A stretch of DNA of 30,779 nucleotides, taken from NCBI GenBank assembly GCA_035513055.1, contig DATKCT010000049.1, positions 1-30,779 of the forward strand, in the 5' to 3' direction. Both the position numbers and the translations under genes were made by a program. The notes beneath the pieces were generated by a model that did not search any database, was not told where the DNA came from, and saw only the letters and a list, made by a program, of their open reading frames with translations. Origin of the DNA: DATKCT01 sp035513055. GTDB lineage: Bacteria; Verrucomicrobiota; Verrucomicrobiia; Verrucomicrobiales; DEV007. Each line of letters starts with the position of its first letter. Position 1 is the first letter of the stretch. Shown piece after piece: positions 8,278 to 15,869 of the stretch.

Positions 8278-9251
8278 GCCCGGACCCTCTCTCGACCCTG
8301 TATCTGGGCACGCGGGGCAGCGATCTCGCCCTGGCCCAGGAAGGTCTCGCTCGCGAGGCTCTCAAACGGGCTCATCCTCACGTGAAAATCTTTCGCAAGA
8401 TCATCCGGACCACCGGCGACCGGCGCTCCGAAGCGGCCTTGTCCGGCGCCCACGTGGCGGGCGTGATGGACAAGGGGATGTTCATCCGGGAGTTGGAACT
8501 CGCCTTGCAAAGCAGAGAGATCGATGCGGCCGTCCATAGTCTCAAGGACGTCCCTGCCGACTTGCCGGACGCCTTCGTCCTTGCCGCGTTTTTGCCGCGG
8601 GCGCCGGTGCACGATGTCGTTCTTTCTCTGCTTCCGCTGTCTCAGGGCGTTGCCAGTCTTCCCTCCGAAGCACGGGTCGGCACGGCCAGTGTCCGGCGGA
8701 AGCGGCAACTGTTGTGGGAGCGTCCCGACCTTCAAATCGTGGAAATGCGCGGCAATGTCCCGACCCGGGTCGACAAACTCCTGGCTCCGGGCGGTCCCGA
8801 TGCCATCGTGTTGGCATTCGCTGGTCTGCAGCGCCTGGGCTGGGTCAGTCCCGCAGACGGCCACCTGCTTCGCGGAGACCGAACGGTGCATTGCACCGGG
8901 TTGGATCCGGCGCGGTATCCCCCCTCGGCGGGTCAAGGTGCGGTCGCACTCGAAATCCGGACCGGCGACGAGCGCCTCGAGCGCATCCTTTCCGCCGTCG
9001 ACCACTTGGAAACCCGGCGCCGGGTCCTGCTGGAACGCCGGTTTCTCCAGCTCTTGGAAGCCGGTTGCCTTACTCCAGTCGGGGTCTACACGGCAGTGGA
9101 AAAAGGAGTTTTGCACGCCAGCGCCCAAGTTTTCCGGGAGGACGACGATTCGGCTTCGCCTGTCTGCGCGACCGCTGAAGGTCCTGCCAACTCGCCGGAG
9201 GAAGTGGCCGGGGAACTCTTCTCCCGGCTCCAGCCCCTGACACGGTCATGA
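8274..9251 (+). CDS. hemC: Porphobilinogen deaminase (hydroxymethylbilane synthase)
   Basis: It polymerises four porphobilinogen molecules into hydroxymethylbilane in the cytoplasm. The 325 residues are close to the family norm (about 310). Signatures in order: GTRGSDLALAQ near the N-terminus; TTGDRRSE; AAVHSLKDVPADLP, with the catalytic aspartate in LKD; VGTASVRRKRQLL, the anion-binding arginines that hold the cofactor carboxylates; MRGNVPTRVDKL; and YPPSAGQGAVALE. The cysteine that carries the dipyrromethane cofactor is C265 in EAGCLTPVG. ATG 8274 lies within the hemA stop (ATGA) and the stop overlaps the next gene in the same way, so translation of the three is coupled. The extra length is mostly a few residues at the N-terminus and near the C-terminal insert. 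Confidence 0.95.
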   Translation: MSPDPLSTLYLGTRGSDLALAQEGLAREALKRAHPHVKIFRKIIRTTGDRRSEAALSGAHVAGVMDKGMFIRELELALQSREIDAAVHSLKDVPADLPDAFVLAAFLPRAPVHDVVLSLLPLSQGVASLPSEARVGTASVRRKRQLLWERPDLQIVEMRGNVPTRVDKLLAPGGPDAIVLAFAGLQRLGWVSPADGHLLRGDRTVHCTGLDPARYPPSAGQGAVALEIRTGDERLERILSAVDHLETRRRVLLERRFLQLLEAGCLTPVGVYTAVEKGVLHASAQVFREDDDSASPVCATAEGPANSPEEVAGELFSRLQPLTRS

Positions 9252-10780
9252 AATCGAGATCCGTCGGCGTTTGTTATCTCGTGGGAGCTGGACCCGGCGA
9301 CCCCGGACTGCTTACCCTTCGCGGCCGGGAATGCATCGAAGCCGCCGAGGTGATCGTTTTTGACTCGCTCGCGAATCCCGAACTGCTGCGTTGGGCAACT
9401 GCGGCCTGCGAAAAGATCGACGCCGGTAAGCGATCGCGCCGTCACAAACTGACGCAGGACGAAATCAACGCGCTTCTCGTGCGGTTGACGGGCGAAGGAA
9501 AAGTCGTGACCCGTCTCAAGGGCGGCGATCCCCTCATTTTCGGGCGAGGCGGTGAAGAGGCGCAGGCTCTAGCCGCCGCTGGATTGGCTTTTGAGATCGT
9601 TCCCGGCGTGAGTTCGGCCATCGCCGGGCCGGCTTACGCGGGGATCCCCGTTACTCACAGGTCCTGCAACACCGTCCTGACCTTGTTCACGGGTCATGAA
9701 GATCCTGCCAAAGGCGATCCGGTCACCGGCTACGGGGCTATCGCTGCGGGCGCGGGGGTGAAAGTCATGCTCATGGGTGTGGAACGTCTGGCCGCCATCA
9801 CCCAGGAGATGCTGAGCGCAGGCGCGTCGCCGCATACACCGGTGGCTTTGGTGCGCTGGGCAACGACAGGAAGGCAGCAGACCCTCACAGGAACATTGAA
9901 GAACATCGCGTCTCGCGCTGAGGATGCGAAGTTCCAGGCCCCGGCCGTGGCAGTCTTCGGCGAAGTGGTCCGGTGCCGCGACCAGCTCAATTGGTTCGAG
10001 TCCCGCCCGCTTTTTGGGAAGCGAGTCGTGGTTACCCGCACCCGGCGGCAAGCCAGCGCTCTCAGCCGGGGCCTGCGTGACCTGGGCGCCGACGTGATCG
10101 AGCTGCCTACCATCCGGATCGAACCGCCGCCCAATGCCAAGGCCTTCGCCCAGAGCGTGCGCGACGCCCATACCTACAATTGGCTTGTTTTCACCAGCCC
10201 AAACGGCGCCGAGGCCTTCTTCGAACTCTTCTTCCGCCTTTACGCGGACGCTCGCTGCCTCGGCGGAGCCCGTATCGCCGCGATCGGTCCGGGAACCGCC
10301 CGAAAGATCGCGGAATACCGGCTCGCGGTCGATCTCCAGCCCGAAGAGTATATCGCCGAAGGCTTGGTCCGGGCTTTCGAGCAGCAAGAGGGAAGCATCG
10401 AGAATCTCACGTTTTTGTGGGTAAGAGCCGGGACCACGCGCGAGGTGATCTCCCGCGAACTGGGAAACCGGGGCGCCATCGTCGACGAAGCCGTGGCCTA
10501 TCGCACGGTTCCGGAGAAGGAAGATGTCTGCGGCGGCAGGGCCCGGTTCCTGGAGGAAGGGGCCGACGTGGTTACGTTCACTAGCTCTTCCACGGTGGAG
10601 GGTTTTTTCTCCTTGAATCTGCCGTTTCCACCGGGTTTGCGCATCGCCAGCATCGGACCGGTTACCTCCGAAGCCGTTCGCAATCACGGGAACGTGGTCG
10701 ATAGCGAGGCCAGGACGCACGACATTCCCGGATTGATCGAGGCTGTGCGCAGACTTTGCCGGAAAAAACCCGGGGTGTGA
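9248..10780 (+). CDS. Uroporphyrinogen-III methyltransferase / synthase fusion
   Basis: This 510-residue protein has two domains. Residues 8-245 are the SAM-dependent uroporphyrinogen-III C-methyltransferase (CobA/SUMT): VGAGPGDPGLLTLRG at 12-26, GKRSRRHKLTQDEIN at 60-73, VTRLKGGDPLIFGRGGEE at 87-104, and VPGVSSAIAGPAYAGIPVTH at 118-137. Residues about 256-505 are uroporphyrinogen-III synthase (HemD), opening with GKRVVVTRTRRQASALSRGL and containing FTSPNGAEAFF and the late VTFTSSSTVEGFF. HemD cyclises hydroxymethylbilane made by the preceding gene; CobA then diverts uroporphyrinogen III to precorrin-2 for sirohaem or cobalamin. Such cobA-hemD fusions are known in several bacterial phyla. The ATG overlaps the hemC stop (ATGA), so it is the last coupled gene of the block. 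Confidence 0.94.
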   Translation: MKSRSVGVCYLVGAGPGDPGLLTLRGRECIEAAEVIVFDSLANPELLRWATAACEKIDAGKRSRRHKLTQDEINALLVRLTGEGKVVTRLKGGDPLIFGRGGEEAQALAAAGLAFEIVPGVSSAIAGPAYAGIPVTHRSCNTVLTLFTGHEDPAKGDPVTGYGAIAAGAGVKVMLMGVERLAAITQEMLSAGASPHTPVALVRWATTGRQQTLTGTLKNIASRAEDAKFQAPAVAVFGEVVRCRDQLNWFESRPLFGKRVVVTRTRRQASALSRGLRDLGADVIELPTIRIEPPPNAKAFAQSVRDAHTYNWLVFTSPNGAEAFFELFFRLYADARCLGGARIAAIGPGTARKIAEYRLAVDLQPEEYIAEGLVRAFEQQEGSIENLTFLWVRAGTTREVISRELGNRGAIVDEAVAYRTVPEKEDVCGGRARFLEEGADVVTFTSSSTVEGFFSLNLPFPPGLRIASIGPVTSEAVRNHGNVVDSEARTHDIPGLIEAVRRLCRKKPGV

Positions 10781-10849
10781 CTGCGCCCGGAACTGCTGCC
10801 GTGGCCTGTCGGGCGAACTGGCGAGCCCACGTTTCCCCATCTTCCTGCC

Positions 10850-11683
10850 GTGCCCCGCGAACCCGACGCGCCACTCGACAACCGGCCGTGTGAAACCGGC
10901 GAGGCCATCCAAGACAATCTGGCGCGCATCTGGATGATGCAGACCGCGGGATTGCAGGGCTCCTGGGAATCGTTCCCCGGACTGCATCGCTTTCACACCG
11001 GGGAAAACCGTCCTGAGCGCAATGGAATTCTTCAGGGCGCGATCCCGCCCGGGGAGTATGAACACCGCATTCAAGAGACCATTGCGCTCCTGCAGGCCTC
11101 GAGCCGTCCTTACACCTGGCAGTTCCGCACCGATCACACGCCTGCCGGTTTCGCCAAACGCCTGGAGCGGTCAGGCATCATGGGACTCTATCATCAAACT
11201 GGGATGTTCTGTGACCTCGGAAGCGCCGGGGAGGGTTGGGAGTCCGGCGCTCGGGAGGGATGCCGGGTAGTCCGGGCCGACAACGCGGAGAGGACCGGGT
11301 TATGGGCCGACGTGGTTGCCGCCGCATTCGGCATGCGTCCGCAGCTCGACTTCGCTTCCATGGAGCGGGAACGGAAACATCTCGAGGAACGCCACGAGGT
11401 TTGCGTCCGGTTGCTCGGATACAAGGAGTCGCTCCCGGTGGGCGCGGTACAGGTGTTTGGCTACGGAGCAACCGCCGGCATTTACTCGGTCGGCGTTTTG
11501 CCCTCTGCCCGGCGGAGGGGCTTTGGAACCGCCGTGACGCTCGCCGCGCTTTGGGAAGCCCGAGCGCTCGGTTTTCGCCGCGCAATACTCGTGGCGGCTC
11601 CGGCCGGCGCATCTCTCTATCGCCGGCTGGGATTCCGAGACCGGTGGACCCTGGGCGTGCATTTTTGGCCGGGCGGGGCGTAG
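10850..11683 (+). CDS. GNAT-family N-acetyltransferase
   Basis: The C-terminal third of this 277-residue protein is a Gcn5-related acetyltransferase fold. The acetyl-CoA-binding motif is IYSVGVLPSARRRGFGTAVT near residues 206-225 (family pattern V-x-P-x-x-R-x-x-G-x-G), followed by LAALWEARALGFRRAILVAA and the terminal LYRRLGFRDRW typical of the family. The first about 130 residues are less clear but include an N-terminal helical region and look like a degenerate GNAT half, as in two-GNAT-domain proteins. The substrate is unknown. The frame starts with GTG at 10850, without a Shine-Dalgarno; the next possible starts are the ATG pair near 10934. It follows the haem block by 69 nt on the same strand but has no evident functional tie to it. 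Confidence 0.8.
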   Translation: MPREPDAPLDNRPCETGEAIQDNLARIWMMQTAGLQGSWESFPGLHRFHTGENRPERNGILQGAIPPGEYEHRIQETIALLQASSRPYTWQFRTDHTPAGFAKRLERSGIMGLYHQTGMFCDLGSAGEGWESGAREGCRVVRADNAERTGLWADVVAAAFGMRPQLDFASMERERKHLEERHEVCVRLLGYKESLPVGAVQVFGYGATAGIYSVGVLPSARRRGFGTAVTLAALWEARALGFRRAILVAAPAGASLYRRLGFRDRWTLGVHFWPGGA

Positions 11684-11743
11684 CCCGGCGCTCGCAACTG
11701 GACGCCGGAATGGGGTTTGCCCGCAGACTCCATGAAATCAACA

Positions 11744-11762
11744 GGCCCCAATATGCGGGGCC
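11744..11762 (+). terminator. Hairpin, possible terminator after GNAT gene
   Basis: A perfect six-base stem GGCCCC/GGGGCC with the seven-base loop AATATGC lies 60 nt after the GNAT stop. A run of five T residues occurs only about 12 bases further on, so it is a weak candidate for an intrinsic terminator. It could act on either strand. Confidence 0.35.
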
Positions 11763-11810
11763 ATTCCCGAGGCGCTTTTTGCCGCTTTGCTCTGGTCAAT
11801 GTCACGAATC

Positions 11811-11820
11811 TGTAATAAAA
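11811..11820 (+). promoter_or_regulatory. Possible -10 region for CotH/lamin-tail gene
   Basis: TGTAATAAAA is an A/T island in otherwise GC-rich DNA, 87 nt before the ATG at 11907, and looks like an extended -10 (TG followed by AATAAA). No good -35 hexamer sits at the right distance, so the call is tentative. Confidence 0.25.
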
Positions 11821-11906
11821 TAGCTATGCCAGAATCGTTCTCGCCTCGAGGCGCCGCAACCTGTAGACTGGTCCAACCGAGAATCCCTAGAGAATCCCCC
11901 CCCCCT

Positions 11907-14900
11907 ATGAAGAGACTCCTGTTCTGGCTCTTCGCCGGCTTGCTCCCCACGAGCGCTTGGCCGGCTCCTTACATCTCCGAATTCAGCTCCGATTACCAAA
12001 CGCGGATTGCGGACAAGGACGGGGATTACCCGGATTGGATCGAGATCCACAATCCGGAGGACACACTCTTTTCACTGACCGGCTGGCATTTGACGGACAA
12101 CCCGGACAACTTGCAAAAGTGGGCGTTTCCCACGCAGGCAAAAGTTCCCGCCGGGGGCTACTTGGTGGTCTTCGCCTCCGGAAAGAACCGGGGAGGGTTG
12201 TTCGACACGGAATACCACACCATTTTCAGGATCAACGATAACAGTGAATACCTGGCGTTGGTCAACGCTGATGGGGAAGTGGTTTCAGAGTATCAGGATT
12301 ACCCCCGCCAAGTGGCTCAGGCATCCTACGGCGAGACGAACGGCGTCCGGGGGTTCTTCGACCGGCCTACTCCCGGCACACCGAATGATGTCCCGCTCGA
12401 TCCGCCTGCCGGCAAAGTCGAGTTCTCTCAGGCAGGGGGAACGTTCGCTGGCTCGATCACGGTCGAACTTACCTGCCCGGCCGAGGGCGCCAGAATCCGC
12501 TTCACCACAGACAACTCCGAGCCGGTGGAAAGCCTCTTCAAAACCTCGGACCTGTATGAAGGTCCTATCGAGGTCACCCGGACTATGCGGCTGCGCGCGC
12601 GCGGCTTCCTGACGGGCTCGCCCCCAGGGGATATTTCCTCCGCAAGTTACCTCAAGATCGGCGCCGATATTCAAGGGTTCTCTTCCAATCTGCCGCTCAT
12701 CTTTCTGGATTCGTTTGGAAGGAACATCGATGGAGAGACTCGAGTCGATCGCTACTATCCCGTCAGCACGGCCCTTATTGAGATCGATCCTGAATCCGGG
12801 CGCGCCGGTTCCCTCGACGCGATCCAGGCCGGTGGGCACGCGGGCATGCACGTGCGCGGCGAGAGTTCGGCGGGATTTCCAAAGAAGCAGTACCGGCTGG
12901 AGATGTGGAATGAATGGGATGACGACCGGGACATCGAGCCATTCGGGATGCCTAGGGAAGCGGACTGGATCATTCATGCCCCCTACTCCGATAAGACGCT
13001 CATGCGCAACTATCTTTCCTACAAGTGGTTTGGCGATATGGGTCACTACACCGTGCGCACCCGCTTCATGGAGCTGTTCTTTAACTTTCAGGCGGCGGAC
13101 ACGGAGTTGACCATGGCCGACTATCGCGGCGTCTACCTCTTCATGGAGAATATCAAGCGGGGCGGCGACAGGGTCGACATCGCCCGGCTCGAACCCTGGC
13201 AGAACGCCGAGCCGGAAGTCACCGGCGGTTATATGTTCCGCAAAGACAAAGCGCCTCGAGCAGGGGTGGTCATCCCCACGGTCAGCACCTCCGGAGGAGA
13301 GAGCCAGACCTGGCAGGTGATCCAGCCCTCAGCTCCGAGCGACCAGCAGATCACCTGGTTGAGGAACTACTTGCAAAGCGCAGTCTCGACGCTGCACTCA
13401 GCGGAGTTTGCCAACCCGGAAACCGGATACGCGCGGTATTTCGACGTTCCCTCCATGATCGACGAGCACATCCTCGTCGAATTGACCAAGAACATCGACG
13501 GTTACCGGCTGAGCAACTACTACTTTATCGACCGGGGCGGGAAGATCACCGGTGGACCAGCCTGGGATTACAACCTGTCCCTTGGAAACGCCGACTATTT
13601 GAACGGGTGGATTCCTGAGGGTTGGTACTACCAGTTGGTGGGCGGCGGGGACTATCCGTACTACCGGCGGCTTTTCCAGGATCCCGAGTTCGCGTTGCGT
13701 TATGCGGACCGTTGGTACCAACTGCGCCGCGGCATTTTTTCGACAGCCTCGCTCATGAACGACATCGACAACACGGTCGCTCTCATCGACGAGGCCCAGG
13801 AGCGCAATTTTGTCAAATGGCCGCGGCTCGGCGTCTACGACTGGCCCAACGCCCCGGGCGAACCCCAGCGCAACACCTACGAGAAACAAATCGCCTTCAT
13901 GAAGGACTGGCTGGAAGACCGGGTGAACTGGATGGACCGGCAATTCGAAAGGCCGGTCGTCTTCAGCAGCCCCGGCGGCGTGGTCGAGGACGGCCTCGTT
14001 CTGACCATGAGCACGGGAGGGCTCTTCGACCAGCGGCCCGGGACGATCTATTACACATTGGACGGGTCGGATCCGCGATTATTGGGAGGAGAGGTTTCCT
14101 CAACGGCGCAGGCGCTGCCGGCCGAGGGTCTGGTCGTTGACGGTCCTACCTACATTCGTGCGCGGCTTCTGCGCACCAACGGGGCCTGGTCCGCCCTCAA
14201 CGAAGCCCTCTTCGTCGTCGGGATACCTGCCTCGAGCGAGAACTTCGTGGTTTCGGAGATCATGTTTCACCCCGCGGCGCCCTCCGACGAAGAAACCGCC
14301 GCCGGGTTCGCCGATCAGAACGACTTCGAGTTTATCGAATTCCTCAACGTGAGCAACAGCCCGGTCGTGCTGAGCGGCTTGCGCATCACTCAAGGCGTCT
14401 CTTTTGACTTCTCCCAGGGCGCGGTTCAGACTATCGTTCCCGGAGGCCGCGTCTTGGTGGTCCGGAATTCTGAGGCTTTCGCGGCGCGTTACGGACACGG
14501 GTTGCCGGTAGCAGGATCTTACATGCAGCAGGATGGTTCCGGCCGCTTGGACAATGGAGGCGAAACGTTAGCTTTGACCAGCGACTTTACCGGAACGGTC
14601 GCACTCTTTGCCTACTCAGATGACGAAGACGCCGGATGGCCCGCCGGAACGGACGGAGATGGATACTCGCTGGTCTTGCGTTCGGAACAAGCCGGCGGCG
14701 ATTTCGCCGATCCCGAAGCCTGGACTCGCAGCAGCGCCATCGGAGGTTCGCCGGGCGGTCCCGAGGGCAGCTCGTTTCCAGGCAGTACACTGGCTGGTTG
14801 GAAGACGAGCGTCTTTAGTGCGAGCGATCTCGCCAATGCGGCTATCTCCGGCGACAAAGCGGATGCGGACGGCGACGGTCTCACGACTCTGATGGAGTAC

Positions 14901-15200
14901 GTCCTGCAAGGAAACCCCTTGGCGGCGGACGCGGACGAACTCTTCGGCATCACCCGCGTTGAAGACCAAGACGGTCTGGCTCAGATTCGTTTTCGCCGGA
15001 ACACGATCGCCGCGGATTACGCTGTCGAGGTGCAGACTTCGACCAATGTCATCGAATGGACCGCGGCAAATGGGCTGATGGACTTGGTGTCATCCAGCCC
15101 GCTCAATGAGACCAGCGCCGAAGACATCTATCAGATCGAGGTCTCTCCGGAGGCCGGTCCCGAGCGTTACTTCCGTTTGCGTGTGATCCCCCGGAATTGA
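11907..15200 (+). CDS. Secreted CotH-kinase-like / lamin-tail multidomain protein
   Basis: Starting at ATG 11907, the 1097-residue product begins with a signal peptide (MKRLLFWLFAGLLPTSAWPA). Domains in order: a lamin-tail domain (about 20-110; YPDWIEIHNPEDTLFSLTGW); a chitobiase-C-terminal-like beta domain (about 170-250; IRFTTDNSEP); a CotH kinase-like region (about 260-580) with FGMPREADWIIHAPYSDKT, LMRNYLSYKWF, GVYLFMENIKRGGDRVDI and GGPAWDYNLSLGNAD; a second chitobiase-like domain (about 685-770; IYYTLDGSDPR); a second lamin-tail domain (about 776-928); and a C-terminal module starting with ADGDGLTTLMEYVLQGNP. CotH proteins are atypical kinases of spore coats and bacterial surfaces, while lamin-tail domains are common in secreted proteins. 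Where the ribosome-binding site should be there is a run of ten C residues. The frame is open upstream to TTG 11787, but only ATG 11907 places the signal peptide first. Confidence 0.9.
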   Translation: MKRLLFWLFAGLLPTSAWPAPYISEFSSDYQTRIADKDGDYPDWIEIHNPEDTLFSLTGWHLTDNPDNLQKWAFPTQAKVPAGGYLVVFASGKNRGGLFDTEYHTIFRINDNSEYLALVNADGEVVSEYQDYPRQVAQASYGETNGVRGFFDRPTPGTPNDVPLDPPAGKVEFSQAGGTFAGSITVELTCPAEGARIRFTTDNSEPVESLFKTSDLYEGPIEVTRTMRLRARGFLTGSPPGDISSASYLKIGADIQGFSSNLPLIFLDSFGRNIDGETRVDRYYPVSTALIEIDPESGRAGSLDAIQAGGHAGMHVRGESSAGFPKKQYRLEMWNEWDDDRDIEPFGMPREADWIIHAPYSDKTLMRNYLSYKWFGDMGHYTVRTRFMELFFNFQAADTELTMADYRGVYLFMENIKRGGDRVDIARLEPWQNAEPEVTGGYMFRKDKAPRAGVVIPTVSTSGGESQTWQVIQPSAPSDQQITWLRNYLQSAVSTLHSAEFANPETGYARYFDVPSMIDEHILVELTKNIDGYRLSNYYFIDRGGKITGGPAWDYNLSLGNADYLNGWIPEGWYYQLVGGGDYPYYRRLFQDPEFALRYADRWYQLRRGIFSTASLMNDIDNTVALIDEAQERNFVKWPRLGVYDWPNAPGEPQRNTYEKQIAFMKDWLEDRVNWMDRQFERPVVFSSPGGVVEDGLVLTMSTGGLFDQRPGTIYYTLDGSDPRLLGGEVSSTAQALPAEGLVVDGPTYIRARLLRTNGAWSALNEALFVVGIPASSENFVVSEIMFHPAAPSDEETAAGFADQNDFEFIEFLNVSNSPVVLSGLRITQGVSFDFSQGAVQTIVPGGRVLVVRNSEAFAARYGHGLPVAGSYMQQDGSGRLDNGGETLALTSDFTGTVALFAYSDDEDAGWPAGTDGDGYSLVLRSEQAGGDFADPEAWTRSSAIGGSPGGPEGSSFPGSTLAGWKTSVFSASDLANAAISGDKADADGDGLTTLMEYVLQGNPLAADADELFGITRVEDQDGLAQIRFRRNTIAADYAVEVQTSTNVIEWTAANGLMDLVSSSPLNETSAEDIYQIEVSPEAGPERYFRLRVIPRN

Positions 15201-15227
15201 GCTTTCCGATCACGAAGATCGGGTACA

Positions 15228-15273
15228 GCTCGCGGGCGAGCAGCATTGCCGGGAAACGCTCGAGAGCGAGCGT
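15228..15273. repeat. Two adjacent short hairpins downstream of CotH gene
   Basis: GCTCGC-GG-GCGAGC is a palindrome at 15228-15241, and ACGCTCG-AGAG-CGAGCGT is a perfect seven-base stem with a four-base loop at 15256-15273. No T-run follows, so they are not classical terminators. They sit next to the transposase remnant and may be remains of REP-type palindromes that such transposases mobilise. Confidence 0.4.
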
Positions 15274-15348
15274 AGCGTGCCACCCCAGCACTGCCTATGC
15301 GCCGATGGGGACAAGGCATTGGCGTTGAATGTTTTCATGCGCTTGGAA

Positions 15349-15703
15349 TCAACAGCCAAGGAAAGCTGGAGGCTCTCGGAGCGGCGAATCCTGTAAATAT
15401 GGCAATCCTGTGTAGGCGTGAAGATGCGGCTTTTGCGCTTGCCCAGCTTCCTTCGTGAGACGGCGGGTGAAGGTATTCTGGAACCACTGCATCCTGGCGA
15501 CCAGATTCGGCTCGTGCTTGCAAAAGACGGCGTGATAGGGGTTGTCCATCAACACCCAGGCAAAGACCTGCCAGCCGGTGCGCCCGCAGGCCTCGGCGAA
15601 GGTGCTCGCCGAAGACGATGTGACGGCCGGCGAAACGGGAGAGGACGTGATAGCAATGGGTCTGCCCCTTGGGACCGGGCAGGAAGCGGCGCAGCTTTCT
15701 CAT
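15349..15703 (-). pseudogene. Decayed REP-associated tyrosine transposase (Y1/HUH)
   Basis: Reading on the minus strand from ATG 15703 gives MRKLRRFLPGPKGQTHCYHV and then LSRFAGRHIVFGE, the usual start of this transposase family. Near 15600 the frame breaks. The other frame continues with EACGRTGWQVFAWVLMDN, then PYHAVF and EPNLVARMQWFQNTFTRRL, which matches the centre of REP-associated tyrosine transposases (usual form TGWQVHAYVLMxNHYHLL). A stretch that normally separates these parts is missing, so the lesion is a small deletion with frameshift. The HUH metal-binding pair NHYH has become NPYH. After about 15440 homology ends, and the tyrosine region and C-terminus are gone. The element is dead. 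A GTGTC-T-GACAC palindrome lies 49 nt before its start. Confidence 0.75.
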
Positions 15704-15751
15704 GCCACCACCCTGGACCCCTCGCGCCCTCCACGTCAATCTTTTTATTTG

Positions 15752-15762
15752 GTGTCTGACAC
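15752..15762. repeat. GTGTC-T-GACAC palindrome
   Basis: This 11-base palindrome lies between the transposase remnant and the oxygenase gene, next to an A/T-rich stretch. Similar GTGTCNGACAC palindromes are, to my recollection, frequent near Y1 transposase genes in Verrucomicrobia and Planctomycetes; that link is memory rather than something tested here. It could also be an operator for the downstream oxygenase operon, which starts 108 bases later. Confidence 0.45.
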
Positions 15763-15869
15763 ATTATATATTCATGGGCCGGAGGGCAAGTCCGAGCGCT
15801 CGGAGCCGCACGACCGGAAGATTCGCCGAAATGCTTGTCGAGAACGTGCCAGTTCGGTAGGAGAAATTC

